The notes under the pieces: model-generated
The model's input: the letters and a program-made list of their open reading frames with translations, nothing else
Databases searched by the model: none
Told to the model about the DNA's origin: nothing
Part shown: in pieces, positions 6,188 to 12,961 of the stretch
Numbering within the stretch: the first letter of the stretch is position 1
Layout of the letters: the number at the start of each line of letters is the position of its first letter
Translations under genes and position numbers: made by a program
DNA from: Phycisphaerae bacterium
GTDB lineage: Bacteria > Planctomycetota > Phycisphaerae > UBA1845 > PWPN01
Reading direction: 5' to 3'
NCBI GenBank assembly: GCA_003557125.1
Contig: PWPN01000293.1
Location: forward strand, 1 to 13,124
DNA length: 13,124 nucleotides

Positions 6188-6203
6188 TGGTACGCTGCTT
6201 GCA
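6188..6203 (+). promoter_or_regulatory. Sigma-54 (-24/-12) promoter
   Basis: The 16 bases TGGTACGCTGCTTGCA match the sigma-54 consensus TGGCACG-N4-TTGCW at all defined positions except one (T for C after the GG). The invariant GG (6189-6190) and GC (6201-6202) are exactly 10 bases apart. The predicted transcription start is near 6213-6214, about 30 bases before the ATG at 6244 and just upstream of its AAAGGGG ribosome site. A sigma-54 activator gene ends 128 bases upstream, which supports the call strongly. Confidence 0.88.
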
Positions 6204-6243
6204 TGTGTTGCTCGGACGTGGTCATTTTTCGAAAGGGGCAGCC

Positions 6244-6606
6244 ATGCGAATCGCGGTGACGGCGCTGGGGCCGGGCATCGAGGCGGACGTCGATCCCCGT
6301 TTCGGTCGGGCCCGCTATTTTGTTATGGTTGATACGCAGAGCGGCTCGGTGACGAGCGTGGACAATACGGTCAATCTTGATGCCGCCCAGGGTGCAGGCA
6401 TTCAAGCGGGTCGTAAGATCGTCGAGTTGGGAGCCGAGGTCGTGCTGACCGGCCACGTCGGACCCAAGGCGTTCGACACGCTACAGGCCGGGGACGTACG
6501 GATTTTTACGGGAGCAGCCGGGAAGGTGGTCGAAGCGATCAACGCGTTCCAGGCCGGCCAACTCTCGGCTGCCGAAGCGTCTGACGTACAGGGACATTGG
6601 AGTTGA
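6244..6606 (+). CDS. NifX-fold protein (orange-protein / MTH1175-like)
   Basis: 120 residues, close to a bare NifX-fold domain. Seen: MRIAVTALGPGIEADVDPRFGRARYF at the N-terminus, then QGAGIQAGRKIVELGAEVVLTGHVGPKAFDTL, then FTGAAGKVVEAINAFQAGQL, all family signatures. It has no cysteine, as might suit a protein that holds a preformed cluster non-covalently; the Desulfovibrio orange protein binds its Mo-Cu cluster non-covalently (established for that protein, not for this one). The start at 6244 is chosen over the in-frame ATG at 6151 because AAAGGGG precedes it and because the sigma-54 promoter lies inside the longer frame. It is the first gene of the sigma-54 operon; the DUF89 gene follows after three bases. 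Confidence 0.93.
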   Translation: MRIAVTALGPGIEADVDPRFGRARYFVMVDTQSGSVTSVDNTVNLDAAQGAGIQAGRKIVELGAEVVLTGHVGPKAFDTLQAGDVRIFTGAAGKVVEAINAFQAGQLSAAEASDVQGHWS

Positions 6607-6609
6607 GTC

Positions 6610-7467
6610 GTGCAGACATCGATCGATTGCATTGCCTGTTTCGTGCGTCAGGCGTTGGATGCGGCCCGCTTCTTTTCCGAAGACTCGGTTGTGCATGAGC
6701 GCATTGTACGCGAGGTTCTCGAGTCAACGGCCAGGATGGAGTGGAACGAGCCGCCGCCGGTCGTGGGGCAGCGGATACACCGGAGACTCCGCGAGCTGAC
6801 GGGGCACGCGGACCCCTATCGGGCCGTCAAGGAAAGGCATAACCGGATGGCGCTTGCCCTGCTGCCGGAACTGGCTGCGAGAATCGACCATGCCGAGGAT
6901 CCGTTCGCATTGGCTGTCCACTTGGCCATTACTGGTAACATCATCGATCTGGGTGTCAACGGCCAATTGACCGAAGCGCACGTTCACGAGTCCATCGAAA
7001 CTGCGCTCGCCAGGCCCCTGGTCGGCGATTTGGAGGGATTGCGTTCGGCAGTCACGGAGGCGTCGAACATTCTTTACTTGGCCGACAACGCCGGCGAGAT
7101 CGTTTTCGACAGGCTGTTGGTTGAGCAGCTCGACCCTTCCCGAGTGACGGTGGCGGTTCGCGGCCAGGCGGTACTCAACGACGCCACCCGGCGCGAGGCC
7201 GAGTCGGCCGGCATGACCGACCTTGTGGAGGTGATCGACAACGGCACCGATGCGCCCGGGACGATCCTGGGCGATTGCAGCGAAGCGTTCCGCGCGCGGT
7301 TCGAACAGGCCGACCTGGTCATCGCGAAGGGCCAAGGCAATTACGAGACTCTGAGCAAGGCTCGGAAAGCAATCTATTTTCTTTTCATGGTCAAGTGTCC
7401 CGTGATTGCGGCGGACGCCGACCATCCCGTCGGCACGCATCTGATTGTGAACGGTACGGGTCTTTGA
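6610..7467 (+). CDS. DUF89 / ARMT1-like domain protein (COG1578), predicted metal-dependent phosphatase
   Basis: 285 residues with a GTG start three bases after the previous stop; GGAG lies seven bases upstream. Seen: the N-terminal signature SIDCIACFVRQALDAA with Cys7 and Cys10, the DUF89 metal-site motif LADNAGEIVFDRLL (Asp159, Asn160, Glu163), VEVIDNGTDAPGTIL, the conserved KGQGNYETL (Lys240-Leu248), and the C-terminal FMVKCPVIAADADHPVGTHLI. The length suits the short prokaryotic branch of DUF89. Members of DUF89 were shown to be metal-dependent phosphatases acting on damaged or unwanted phosphometabolites; the substrate of this branch is not known. Here it sits between two NifX-like genes under a sigma-54 promoter, suggesting a role tied to the metal-cluster system, for example removing an inhibitory phospho-compound (inference). 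Confidence 0.92.
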   Translation: MQTSIDCIACFVRQALDAARFFSEDSVVHERIVREVLESTARMEWNEPPPVVGQRIHRRLRELTGHADPYRAVKERHNRMALALLPELAARIDHAEDPFALAVHLAITGNIIDLGVNGQLTEAHVHESIETALARPLVGDLEGLRSAVTEASNILYLADNAGEIVFDRLLVEQLDPSRVTVAVRGQAVLNDATRREAESAGMTDLVEVIDNGTDAPGTILGDCSEAFRARFEQADLVIAKGQGNYETLSKARKAIYFLFMVKCPVIAADADHPVGTHLIVNGTGL

Positions 7468-7544
7468 AAAATTGTGCCAATGTTCGTCACGACAAGCCGT
7501 TGAGCATGTCGTACACGAAAGTCAGACCAGGAGTCGCAAGAAAC

Positions 7545-7883
7545 ATGCGCATCGCAATTCCGACATCCGACGGTAAGTTGTGCCTGCATTTCGGGCATTG
7601 CCAGCAGTTTACGGTAGTGGACGTCGACCCAGACACAAAAGCCGCCGTTCGCACGGAGAAGCTTACGCCTCCCCCGCACGAACCAGGCGTTTTGCCTGCC
7701 TGGTTGAAGGAGCAGGGCGTTTCGGTCGTCATCGCGGGCGGGATGGGCGCACGGGCCCAACAGCTATTCGCCGCCAGCGGGATTCGCGTGGTCACCGGCG
7801 CGCCGGCTGCATCGCCGACCGAGATCGTTGCCAAGTTTCTGAACGACACGCTGACATCGGGGCCGAATCCCTGTGATCACTGA
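7545..7883 (+). CDS. NifX-fold protein with CxHFGHC motif
   Basis: 112 residues. Seen: MRIAIPTSDGKLCLHFGHCQQF at the N-terminus with Cys13, His15, His18 and Cys19 forming a likely metal-binding loop; then PPPHEPGVLPAWLKEQGVSVVIAGGMGARAQQLFAASGIRVVTGA, a well-conserved block of the dinitrogenase iron-molybdenum cofactor biosynthesis family; a last Cys near residue 110 (NPCDH). This is a different subgroup from the paralogue at 6244: it has the HFGHC and HxPG motifs. The ATG at 7545 is chosen because it gives the family N-terminus and AGGAG lies 11 bases upstream; the ATG at 7506 is a weaker option. It is 77 bases after DUF89 and overlaps the next gene by 11 bases. Role: probable cluster or metal carrier; substrate unknown. 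Confidence 0.92.
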   Translation: MRIAIPTSDGKLCLHFGHCQQFTVVDVDPDTKAAVRTEKLTPPPHEPGVLPAWLKEQGVSVVIAGGMGARAQQLFAASGIRVVTGAPAASPTEIVAKFLNDTLTSGPNPCDH

Positions 7884-8310
7884 ACCGAAATCACACACCT
7901 TACAACGCGTACGCAGCCGGGCCCATCCGCACTGCGTCGTGTGCGGGCAATCCGACGGACACGGATTGAATCTGTGTTACGTTGTTTGCGACGACGGCGG
8001 CGTCGCGGCTGACCTGCCCCCCACCGATGGGCTCGAAGGTTATCCGGGTATCCTGCACGGAGGAATCATCGCCACGCTGCTGGACGGTGCGATGACCCAT
8101 TGCCTTTTCGCGATGGGCGTCGAAGCACTCACAGCTGATCTGCACGTTCGTTTCCGCCATCCGATCCATACCGATCGTCTGCTGCATATCCGGGGACGGC
8201 TCGTCGAGGACCGCGACGGGTGGTACCTGCTCGAGGCTGAGGCTGTCCAGGATGATCGCATCGCTGTCACGGCAAAAGGCACATTCATGCGACCTCGTCT
8301 TCATCCGTGA
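7873..8310 (+). CDS. PaaI-type hotdog-fold thioesterase
   Basis: 145 residues. Seen: an N-terminal HPHCVVCG (a CxxC pair common in this branch of 4HBT proteins), the hotdog catalytic motif LHGGIIATLLDGAMTH (His62, Gly63, Gly64, Asp71), and the strand ADLHVRFRHPIHTDRLLHIRG followed by AVTAKGTFM near the end. The family hydrolyses acyl-CoA thioesters in the cytoplasm, COG2050 type; the substrate cannot be deduced. The GTG start at 7873 lies inside the end of the NifX-like gene (11-base overlap), so the two are translated together. The ribosome site is poor, consistent with coupling. It is the last gene of the sigma-54 operon, and a thioesterase is an unexpected partner for NifX-like proteins. 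No clear terminator hairpin follows. Confidence 0.9.
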   Translation: MITEPKSHTLQRVRSRAHPHCVVCGQSDGHGLNLCYVVCDDGGVAADLPPTDGLEGYPGILHGGIIATLLDGAMTHCLFAMGVEALTADLHVRFRHPIHTDRLLHIRGRLVEDRDGWYLLEAEAVQDDRIAVTAKGTFMRPRLHP

Positions 8311-8345
8311 ATCCATCGGCCATGCCGCCGAAAACGTGTGTGCGA

Positions 8346-8660
8346 TCAGTATAGCCGGCGCAGCCAATCGCGAGGAAGGTCCAGCTCGCAACCCAAGACG
8401 ATCAGACGGTTGATAAGGAAGCCACGGGCTACCCCGATCCGTTTCCATCGCCGACCGGAGGTGAGCACGTCTTTGGGGACCGCGACGATTCGGCCTCGTC
8501 GCCGCAATGTTTGTATGAAATCCCGATCCTCGGCGATGGGGACCTCCGGAAAACCGCCTGTCGCCTCGAAGTCGCTCCGCCGTACGAAGATCGCCTGGTC
8601 GCCGATGCGTTACCGAATCCGGTCTCGGGATGGAAGCTCGGAGGTGCCCGCAATTCGATC
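8346..8660 (-). pseudogene. 3' remnant of a TIGR04283-type family 2 glycosyltransferase
   Basis: In one minus-strand frame, 87 codons (8609-8346, stop TGA at 8348-8346) encode RIGDQAIFVRRSDFEATGGF, then PEVPIAEDRDFIQTLRRRGR, then VAVPKDVLTSGRRWKRIGV and a hydrophobic GFLINRLIVLG end. This is the C-terminal pattern of the small glycosyltransferases of the TIGR04283 (rSAM/selenodomain-associated transferase 2) group: GDQAIF, GGFPE, ED.DF, TS.RRW. An in-frame TAA (8612-8610) interrupts it; the residues before it may be a decayed continuation to about 8660, but the whole N-terminal half, with the nucleotide-sugar site, is missing. There is no plausible start codon. It is a gene fragment, next to two other remnants. 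Confidence 0.75.
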
Positions 8661-8895
8661 AACCTCTGTCACCAATCCAGGCCACCCTTCTCGCCAGTGG
8701 CGTGTCGGCCAGGGCGCTGGTCAAGCGTCTGTCGGCCGTGACCATGACTGATTTGGTTTTCATGGCCAATGCCAGGTAGAGGCAATCGTAGACGGTGCAG
8801 CCCAACCCTGTGGCCAGCTCCAAGGCGATAAGGGCAAGTTCGCTGGAGGCCGTCAGCTGCAATGGCAGGGCGCAGGAAGTGGTGTACAGCTGCGA
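8659..8895 (-). pseudogene. 3' remnant of a PIN-domain (VapC-like) ribonuclease gene
   Basis: One minus-strand frame ending at a TGA (8661-8659) contains TVYDCLYLALAMKTKSVMVT followed by ADRRLTSAL. YDxLYLALA and VTADRRL are the C-terminal signature of PIN-domain toxins, including acidic residues of the active site (Asp in YDCLY, Asp in TADRR). Weaker similarity reaches back to about 8895 (ALPLQLTASSELALIALELA), but farther upstream there is no match: the N-terminal strand with the first catalytic Asp is absent, and only a TTG at 8862 could serve as start. No antitoxin gene is visible beside it. It was probably part of a VapBC-like pair that has decayed and is unlikely to be active. Confidence 0.72.
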
Positions 8896-9000
8896 TGCAT
8901 GGGTCCTCCCGTGGCAAAAATGCCCTCGATGGCGACGGGAACGGTCGGGCGGTGGCTTTTTGTTTGTTTGTGATAGCGTACATCACCGCAGAATCGTGAC

Positions 9001-9251
9001 ATGGACATTCAGCTAATCGACATCGACGCCATCCGGCCCTACGAGGCCAACCCGCGCATCAACGACGACGCGGTGGACGCCGTGGCAGCCTCGCTTCGCG
9101 AGTTCGGGTTCGCCAGCCGATCGTCGTGGATACCGAGGGCGTCATCGTTTGTGGCCACACGCGCTGGAAGGCGGCGCGGAAACTCGGCCTGGCCAAGGTG
9201 TCCGTGCACGTGACCAAGGACCTGACGCCCGAGCAGAGCCGGACAGGCTGA
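9001..9251 (+). pseudogene. ParB-like nuclease-domain gene, frameshifted and truncated
   Basis: The ATG at 9001 opens MDIQLIDIDAIRPYEANPRI, then AVDAVAASLREFGF, the N-terminus of a ParB/sulfiredoxin-type domain as found in phage or plasmid ParB-like and DNA-methylase-associated proteins. Right after REFGF (near 9113) the frame is lost, and the continuation is found one frame away: QPIVVDTEGVIVCGHTRWKA, then ARKLGLAKVSVHVTKDLTPEQ, ending at TGA 9249-9251. The GHTRW motif is the conserved ParB-box nucleotide-binding segment. One missing base near 9110-9115 explains the shift. The gene also stops soon after TPEQ, where relatives continue (IKAYRIADN-like and further domains), so it is both frameshifted and shortened. 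Confidence 0.85.
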
Positions 9252-9663
9252 CGCCCACAGCCTTTTTCGCACAATTCGGGTATTGTATCGAGGCAGGCTT
9301 AGCCAGCTCACCGGGGATTTACCATAGAAAAAAGTGCGCGTAGGATACGGAGTATTCCGGCCCAGGTGGCGCGGCGGCGTCTTTCGGTCGCGATGCGCCT
9401 CCAGATCTGTCGGCTCGGTGGTGGCAGCGATGGGCTGCAATGTGTTGATCGGTGCGCTGGTATTCCCCTTGGGGGGTGTCGCGGCATATATGAGGCTAAG
9501 CTGTGCGAGCCGCAGGCTGCTGCGCCGTCGGCCGGCGCGATGGTGCGGCTATTGGCCGGCCTGCTCGTCCAGCAACTCACTTCACCGATCTACGGCGGGA
9601 TCGTCCCTAGATCCGAACAGGAGCAAAGAAGCAATATAATCCGGGGATAGGTGGTGGAGTAAA
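9252..9663. other. Stretch without a recognisable gene
   Basis: These 412 bases separate the broken ParB gene from the FAD oxidoreductase operon. Open frames exist on both strands (for example 9366-9650 plus and 9308-9580 minus), but their products are rich in Arg, Ser and Ala with no motif I recognise, as expected from random GC-rich DNA. The right end must hold the promoter of the oxidoreductase operon, and GGAG at 9654-9660 is its ribosome site. I could not identify a convincing -35/-10 pair. With three remnants just to the left, it is probably decayed DNA. Confidence 0.6.
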
Positions 9664-10956
9664 ATGAAGATTGCGATTGTCGGAGCCGGTGTCAGTGGTT
9701 TACTCGCAGCCCGCTTGCTTGCGGATGACCACGATATCCATGTGTTCGAGGCCAACGACTACGCCGGTGGTCACACGAACACGGTTGGGTTCGATGCCTT
9801 CGGTCGGCATTACTCCGTTGACACGGGATTCATGGTTTTCAATGATCGCACCTATCCGAACTTCGTGCAGATGCTCCGTTTGCTTGGTATCGCGTCACGC
9901 GACAGTGACATGAGCTACAGCGTCCGCTGCGTCAAACGCGGGCTTGAGTACCAAGGCAGCTCACTCAACGGACTGTTTGCTCAGCGCCGCAACCTGCTGC
10001 GTCCGTCCTTTTACCGCATGCTGGTTGACATCCTCAGATTCAACAGTCGGTCACTGGAGCTGCTCAGAGAGGAGAACGATGAACTGGCGTTAAGCGATTA
10101 CCTCGCACAGGGCGGCTATGGCAGGGAATTCGTTGAGAACTACCTCGTACCCATGGGGTCGGCGATCTGGTCGGCTCCGCCCGATCGATTCCAGGAATTC
10201 CCGGCACGATTCATCGTCAATTTCTTCAACAACCACGGCTTGCTGACGGTATCCGGCCACCCTCAATGGAAAACGGTACATGGCGGCGCGGTGCGTTACG
10301 TCGGAGCACTCACGCGAAAGTATGCAGAGCGAATTCGCCTGAACTGTCCTGTCGTTTCGGTGCGGAGGTACACTGACCGAGTGGCCGTCTGTTGGAAAGA
10401 CGGTGGCCCAGAGGATTTCGACGCGGTTGTCCTGGCATGTCATTCCGATCAGTCGCTGGCAATGCTCTCGGATGCCACCTCAGCGGAAAGGGAGATTCTG
10501 TCCGCTATTCCCTATCAACGAAACGAGACGGTCCTGCACATCGATCCTTCGCTGCTGCCCCGGTGCCGCCGGGCCTGGGCGTCCTGGAACTCCTACGTGC
10601 CTGCGGAAGAGGGGCGACCGGTTATTCTTACCTACAACCTCAATCGCCTCCAGGGGCACACATCGCCAGACCCGATTTGCGTGACGCTCAACGCAACGGA
10701 GGCCATCGATCCGAGCAGGATTCTTTGCCGGATCGTGTATCATCATCCCGTGTACAATCGGGCGGCGCTGGCTGCCCAGAAGCGGTTCCACGAAATAAAC
10801 GACAAGAACCGGACCTACTTCTGCGGCGCGTACTGGGGGTACGGTTTCCACGAGGACGGCGTCAGGAGCGCTCTGGCCGTCGGGGAGTGCTTCGGCAAGC
10901 GGATGGAGTCATGCTTAGCTGCATCTACGAAGGGCGCGTCCGACATCGTCGGCTAA
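9664..10956 (+). CDS. FAD/NAD(P)-dependent oxidoreductase, COG2907 type
   Basis: 430 residues. Seen: an N-terminal dinucleotide-binding motif IVGAGVSGLLAARLL (GxGxxG at residues 7-12) ending in the acidic HVFEAND, then GGHTNTV, the substrate/FAD loop VDTGFMVFNDRTYPNF, then VPMGSAIWSAP and a C-terminal FAD-binding end FCGAYWGYGFHEDGVRSAL. These are the landmarks of the flavin amine-oxidase-like proteins of COG2907, near their usual length. The protein is expected to oxidise or desaturate a lipid-linked substrate; in Rhodobacter, related flavoprotein, DUF1365 and Cfa-like genes belong to the singlet-oxygen response and some act in furan fatty acid synthesis (recalled; assignment to this gene is inference). 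GGAG lies four bases before the ATG. The stop overlaps the DUF1365 start by 46 bases. Confidence 0.93.
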   Translation: MKIAIVGAGVSGLLAARLLADDHDIHVFEANDYAGGHTNTVGFDAFGRHYSVDTGFMVFNDRTYPNFVQMLRLLGIASRDSDMSYSVRCVKRGLEYQGSSLNGLFAQRRNLLRPSFYRMLVDILRFNSRSLELLREENDELALSDYLAQGGYGREFVENYLVPMGSAIWSAPPDRFQEFPARFIVNFFNNHGLLTVSGHPQWKTVHGGAVRYVGALTRKYAERIRLNCPVVSVRRYTDRVAVCWKDGGPEDFDAVVLACHSDQSLAMLSDATSAEREILSAIPYQRNETVLHIDPSLLPRCRRAWASWNSYVPAEEGRPVILTYNLNRLQGHTSPDPICVTLNATEAIDPSRILCRIVYHHPVYNRAALAAQKRFHEINDKNRTYFCGAYWGYGFHEDGVRSALAVGECFGKRMESCLAASTKGASDIVG

Positions 10957-11687
10957 GCCCGACCGAGCACCGGTTCCAGTACGGGCTGTACCTCCTGTAC
11001 TTGGACCTGGAGGAACTACCGTCGCTGCTCAAGGGCGGCTTCGGGCTGAGTGGGAGGAAGTTTTCGCCCGCGTCCATCTGCCGGGACGACCACCTCGGGA
11101 ACCCGGCCGTACCTCTATCGATGTCTGTGCGCGATCTCGTCATGGAACGAACAGGGTGGACGCCAGACGGCCCGATCCGTCTTCTCGCACTGCCCCGTTG
11201 CTTCGGATACTACTTCAACCCCCTGAGCCTGTACTACTGCTTTGACGCAACGGGCGAGGACGTCAAGACTGTCGTCGCCGAAGTAAGCAACACTCCGTGG
11301 CTGGAAAAGCACTGGTACGTATTGTGGCAGGACAACCGGATTGGCGGACCGGGCCAATTACGGTTCCGACATCGCAAGGATTTTCATGTGTCTCCATTCA
11401 TGGACATGAATATGGAGTACGATTGGCGACTGAATCGGCCGGGCCAACGAATTAGCGTGTGCATTGATAGCAGCCGAAGCAGACAGCGCTTGTTCGACGT
11501 GACCATGGTACTGGAACGGCTGGAGTTGAGTCGCCGGTCGATGGTTGGTGTGCTGACGCGTCATCCGTGGATGACCCTTCGTGTGAGCCAGGCCATCTAC
11601 TGGCAGGCGGTTCGACTGTGGTGGAAGAAGTGCCCATTCTTCAGCCATCCCAAGTATCGCAAACTACCCGAGGCGAAAGAACGATGA
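10911..11687 (+). CDS. DUF1365 family protein (COG3496)
   Basis: 258 residues. Seen: an N-terminus LSCIYEGRVRHRRLSPTEHR with FQYGLYLLYLDLEEL, then LLALPRCFGYYFNPLSLYYC (residues 91-110), VVAEVSNTPWLEKHWYVL, and KDFHVSPFMDMNMEYDWRL (from 156), all DUF1365 hallmarks. The C-terminal region (VGVLTRHPWMTLRVSQAIYW) fits the family end. The biochemical function is not known; it nearly always sits between a COG2907 flavoprotein and a Cfa-like methyltransferase, as here, and is thought to take part in the same lipid modification. The start at 10911 has GGAG just upstream and overlaps the previous gene by 46 bases. The stop TGA shares bases with the next ATG (ATGA at 11684-11687), so the three genes are translationally coupled. 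Confidence 0.94.
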   Translation: MLSCIYEGRVRHRRLSPTEHRFQYGLYLLYLDLEELPSLLKGGFGLSGRKFSPASICRDDHLGNPAVPLSMSVRDLVMERTGWTPDGPIRLLALPRCFGYYFNPLSLYYCFDATGEDVKTVVAEVSNTPWLEKHWYVLWQDNRIGGPGQLRFRHRKDFHVSPFMDMNMEYDWRLNRPGQRISVCIDSSRSRQRLFDVTMVLERLELSRRSMVGVLTRHPWMTLRVSQAIYWQAVRLWWKKCPFFSHPKYRKLPEAKER

Positions 11688-12961
11688 ATAGCACGGATCT
11701 CGACGTTCAAGGAAAGTCGCAGCCAGGCAAGCGACTGTGTGGCGGGATCCTTCGCCGCATGGTTTCGAGACGTCTGAAAAGCCTCCGAGGTGGGCAGATC
11801 ATCATCCATGACGGCGCCGAGCAGCTTGTATGCGGCTCAGGTGGCGAAGGACTCCTCACGGCCAAGGTCCGGGTCCTTGACGCCCGCTTCTATCGGCATC
11901 TCGTTTTCGGCGGCAGTCTGGGCGCAGCGGAGGCGTACATTCGGGGCTATTGGGAGTGCGACGATCTGGTCAAACTCGTGCGCATCTTCTGTCGGAATGC
12001 GGCTGTGTCGATGGGACTGGAAAGGGGCCCGGCCACACTGGTCCGCTTGCTGCATACTATCGCCCATCGCTTGAGGCGCAACACTGAGTCGGGTAGCCGC
12101 CGGAACATCATTGCCCATTATGACCTCGGCGACGAGTTCTTTTCCACGTTCCTTGACGAGACGATGGCCTATTCCTGCGCGATTTTTCCCCGGACAGGCA
12201 GCACGCTCGACGAGGCGTCCGCAGCTAAGTTTGATCGTATTTGCCAAAAGCTGGAGCTGACGGCCGACGATCATGTCCTGGAAATCGGCTCAGGCTGGGG
12301 CGGGTTTGCGATTTACGCGGCAAAGCGGTACGGCTGCCGGGTGACCACCACCACGATCTCACCGCGGCAGTATCAGTATACCCGCAGACAGATTGAAAGC
12401 GCTGGGCTCGGCGACAGGGTCACGGTGCTTTGCGAGGATTATCGATCACTCACTGGAACTTACGACAAACTCGTTTCCATCGAGATGATAGAGGCTGTGG
12501 GGCACGTCTACTTCGACACTTACTTTCGCATATGCTCGGATCGCCTGAAACCGGACGGCATGATGCTCCTGCAGGCCATAATCATTCCCGATCAGAGGTA
12601 CGATCGTTACCGGCGGTCGGTGGACTTTATCCAAAGGTACATCTTCCCGGGCGGCTGTCTTCCTTCGATCGGGGCAATCTGCCGGTCGCTGGGCCGGGTC
12701 ACCGATCTTCACCTGTTCCACCTGGAAGCTATCACGCCGCACTACGCGGAAACGCTTGCGGAATGGCGGCGTCGATTCAATGCGAATCGTGAACAGATTA
12801 CAGAGCTGGGTTTCTCCGAGGAGTTCCAGCGGACCTGGGAGTATTACTTCTGCTACTGCGAAGGCGGTTTTCGGGAAAGGGTGATAGGAGATGTGCAGAT
12901 CCTGCTGACCAAGCCTCAGTGCCGGCGAGCGGCGATTGTCCCCCCGCTTCATGAGCCGTGA
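11684..12961 (+). CDS. Cyclopropane-fatty-acid-synthase-like SAM methyltransferase (COG2230)
   Basis: 425 residues, near the usual 380-430 for the family. Seen: the N-terminal lipid-binding part with GSLGAAEAYIRGYWECDDL, the substrate motif NIIAHYDLGDEFFSTFLD (His145, Tyr146, Asp147) followed by MAYSCAIF, the SAM motif VLEIGSGWGGFAIYAA (Glu200-Gly207), then YDKLVSIEMIEAVGH with catalytic-region Glu residues, and IQRYIFPGGCLPS and a WRRRFN block near the C-terminus. It transfers a methyl or methylene group from SAM to unsaturated phospholipid acyl chains at the membrane. Whether the product is a cyclopropane, a branched or a furan precursor cannot be told from sequence. The ATG overlaps the DUF1365 stop; GAGG lies about ten bases upstream. 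It is the last gene of the operon. Confidence 0.95.
   Translation: MNSTDLDVQGKSQPGKRLCGGILRRMVSRRLKSLRGGQIIIHDGAEQLVCGSGGEGLLTAKVRVLDARFYRHLVFGGSLGAAEAYIRGYWECDDLVKLVRIFCRNAAVSMGLERGPATLVRLLHTIAHRLRRNTESGSRRNIIAHYDLGDEFFSTFLDETMAYSCAIFPRTGSTLDEASAAKFDRICQKLELTADDHVLEIGSGWGGFAIYAAKRYGCRVTTTTISPRQYQYTRRQIESAGLGDRVTVLCEDYRSLTGTYDKLVSIEMIEAVGHVYFDTYFRICSDRLKPDGMMLLQAIIIPDQRYDRYRRSVDFIQRYIFPGGCLPSIGAICRSLGRVTDLHLFHLEAITPHYAETLAEWRRRFNANREQITELGFSEEFQRTWEYYFCYCEGGFRERVIGDVQILLTKPQCRRAAIVPPLHEP

Noticed and set aside
1..8310. A nitrogenase (nif) cofactor gene cluster
   Set aside because: NifX-fold and NifH-like P-loop proteins are present, but there is no nifH, nifD, nifK, nifE, nifN or nifB here, and the ATPases are of the ferredoxin-inserted MinD type.
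8659..8862. A functional toxin of a toxin-antitoxin pair
   Set aside because: Only the C-terminal half of the PIN domain remains, the first catalytic Asp is missing and no antitoxin gene is adjacent.
9308..9650. Open frames on both strands in the gap before the flavoprotein gene
   Set aside because: Arg/Ser/Ala-rich products without motifs, conflicting frames on both strands, and no ribosome site; they look random.
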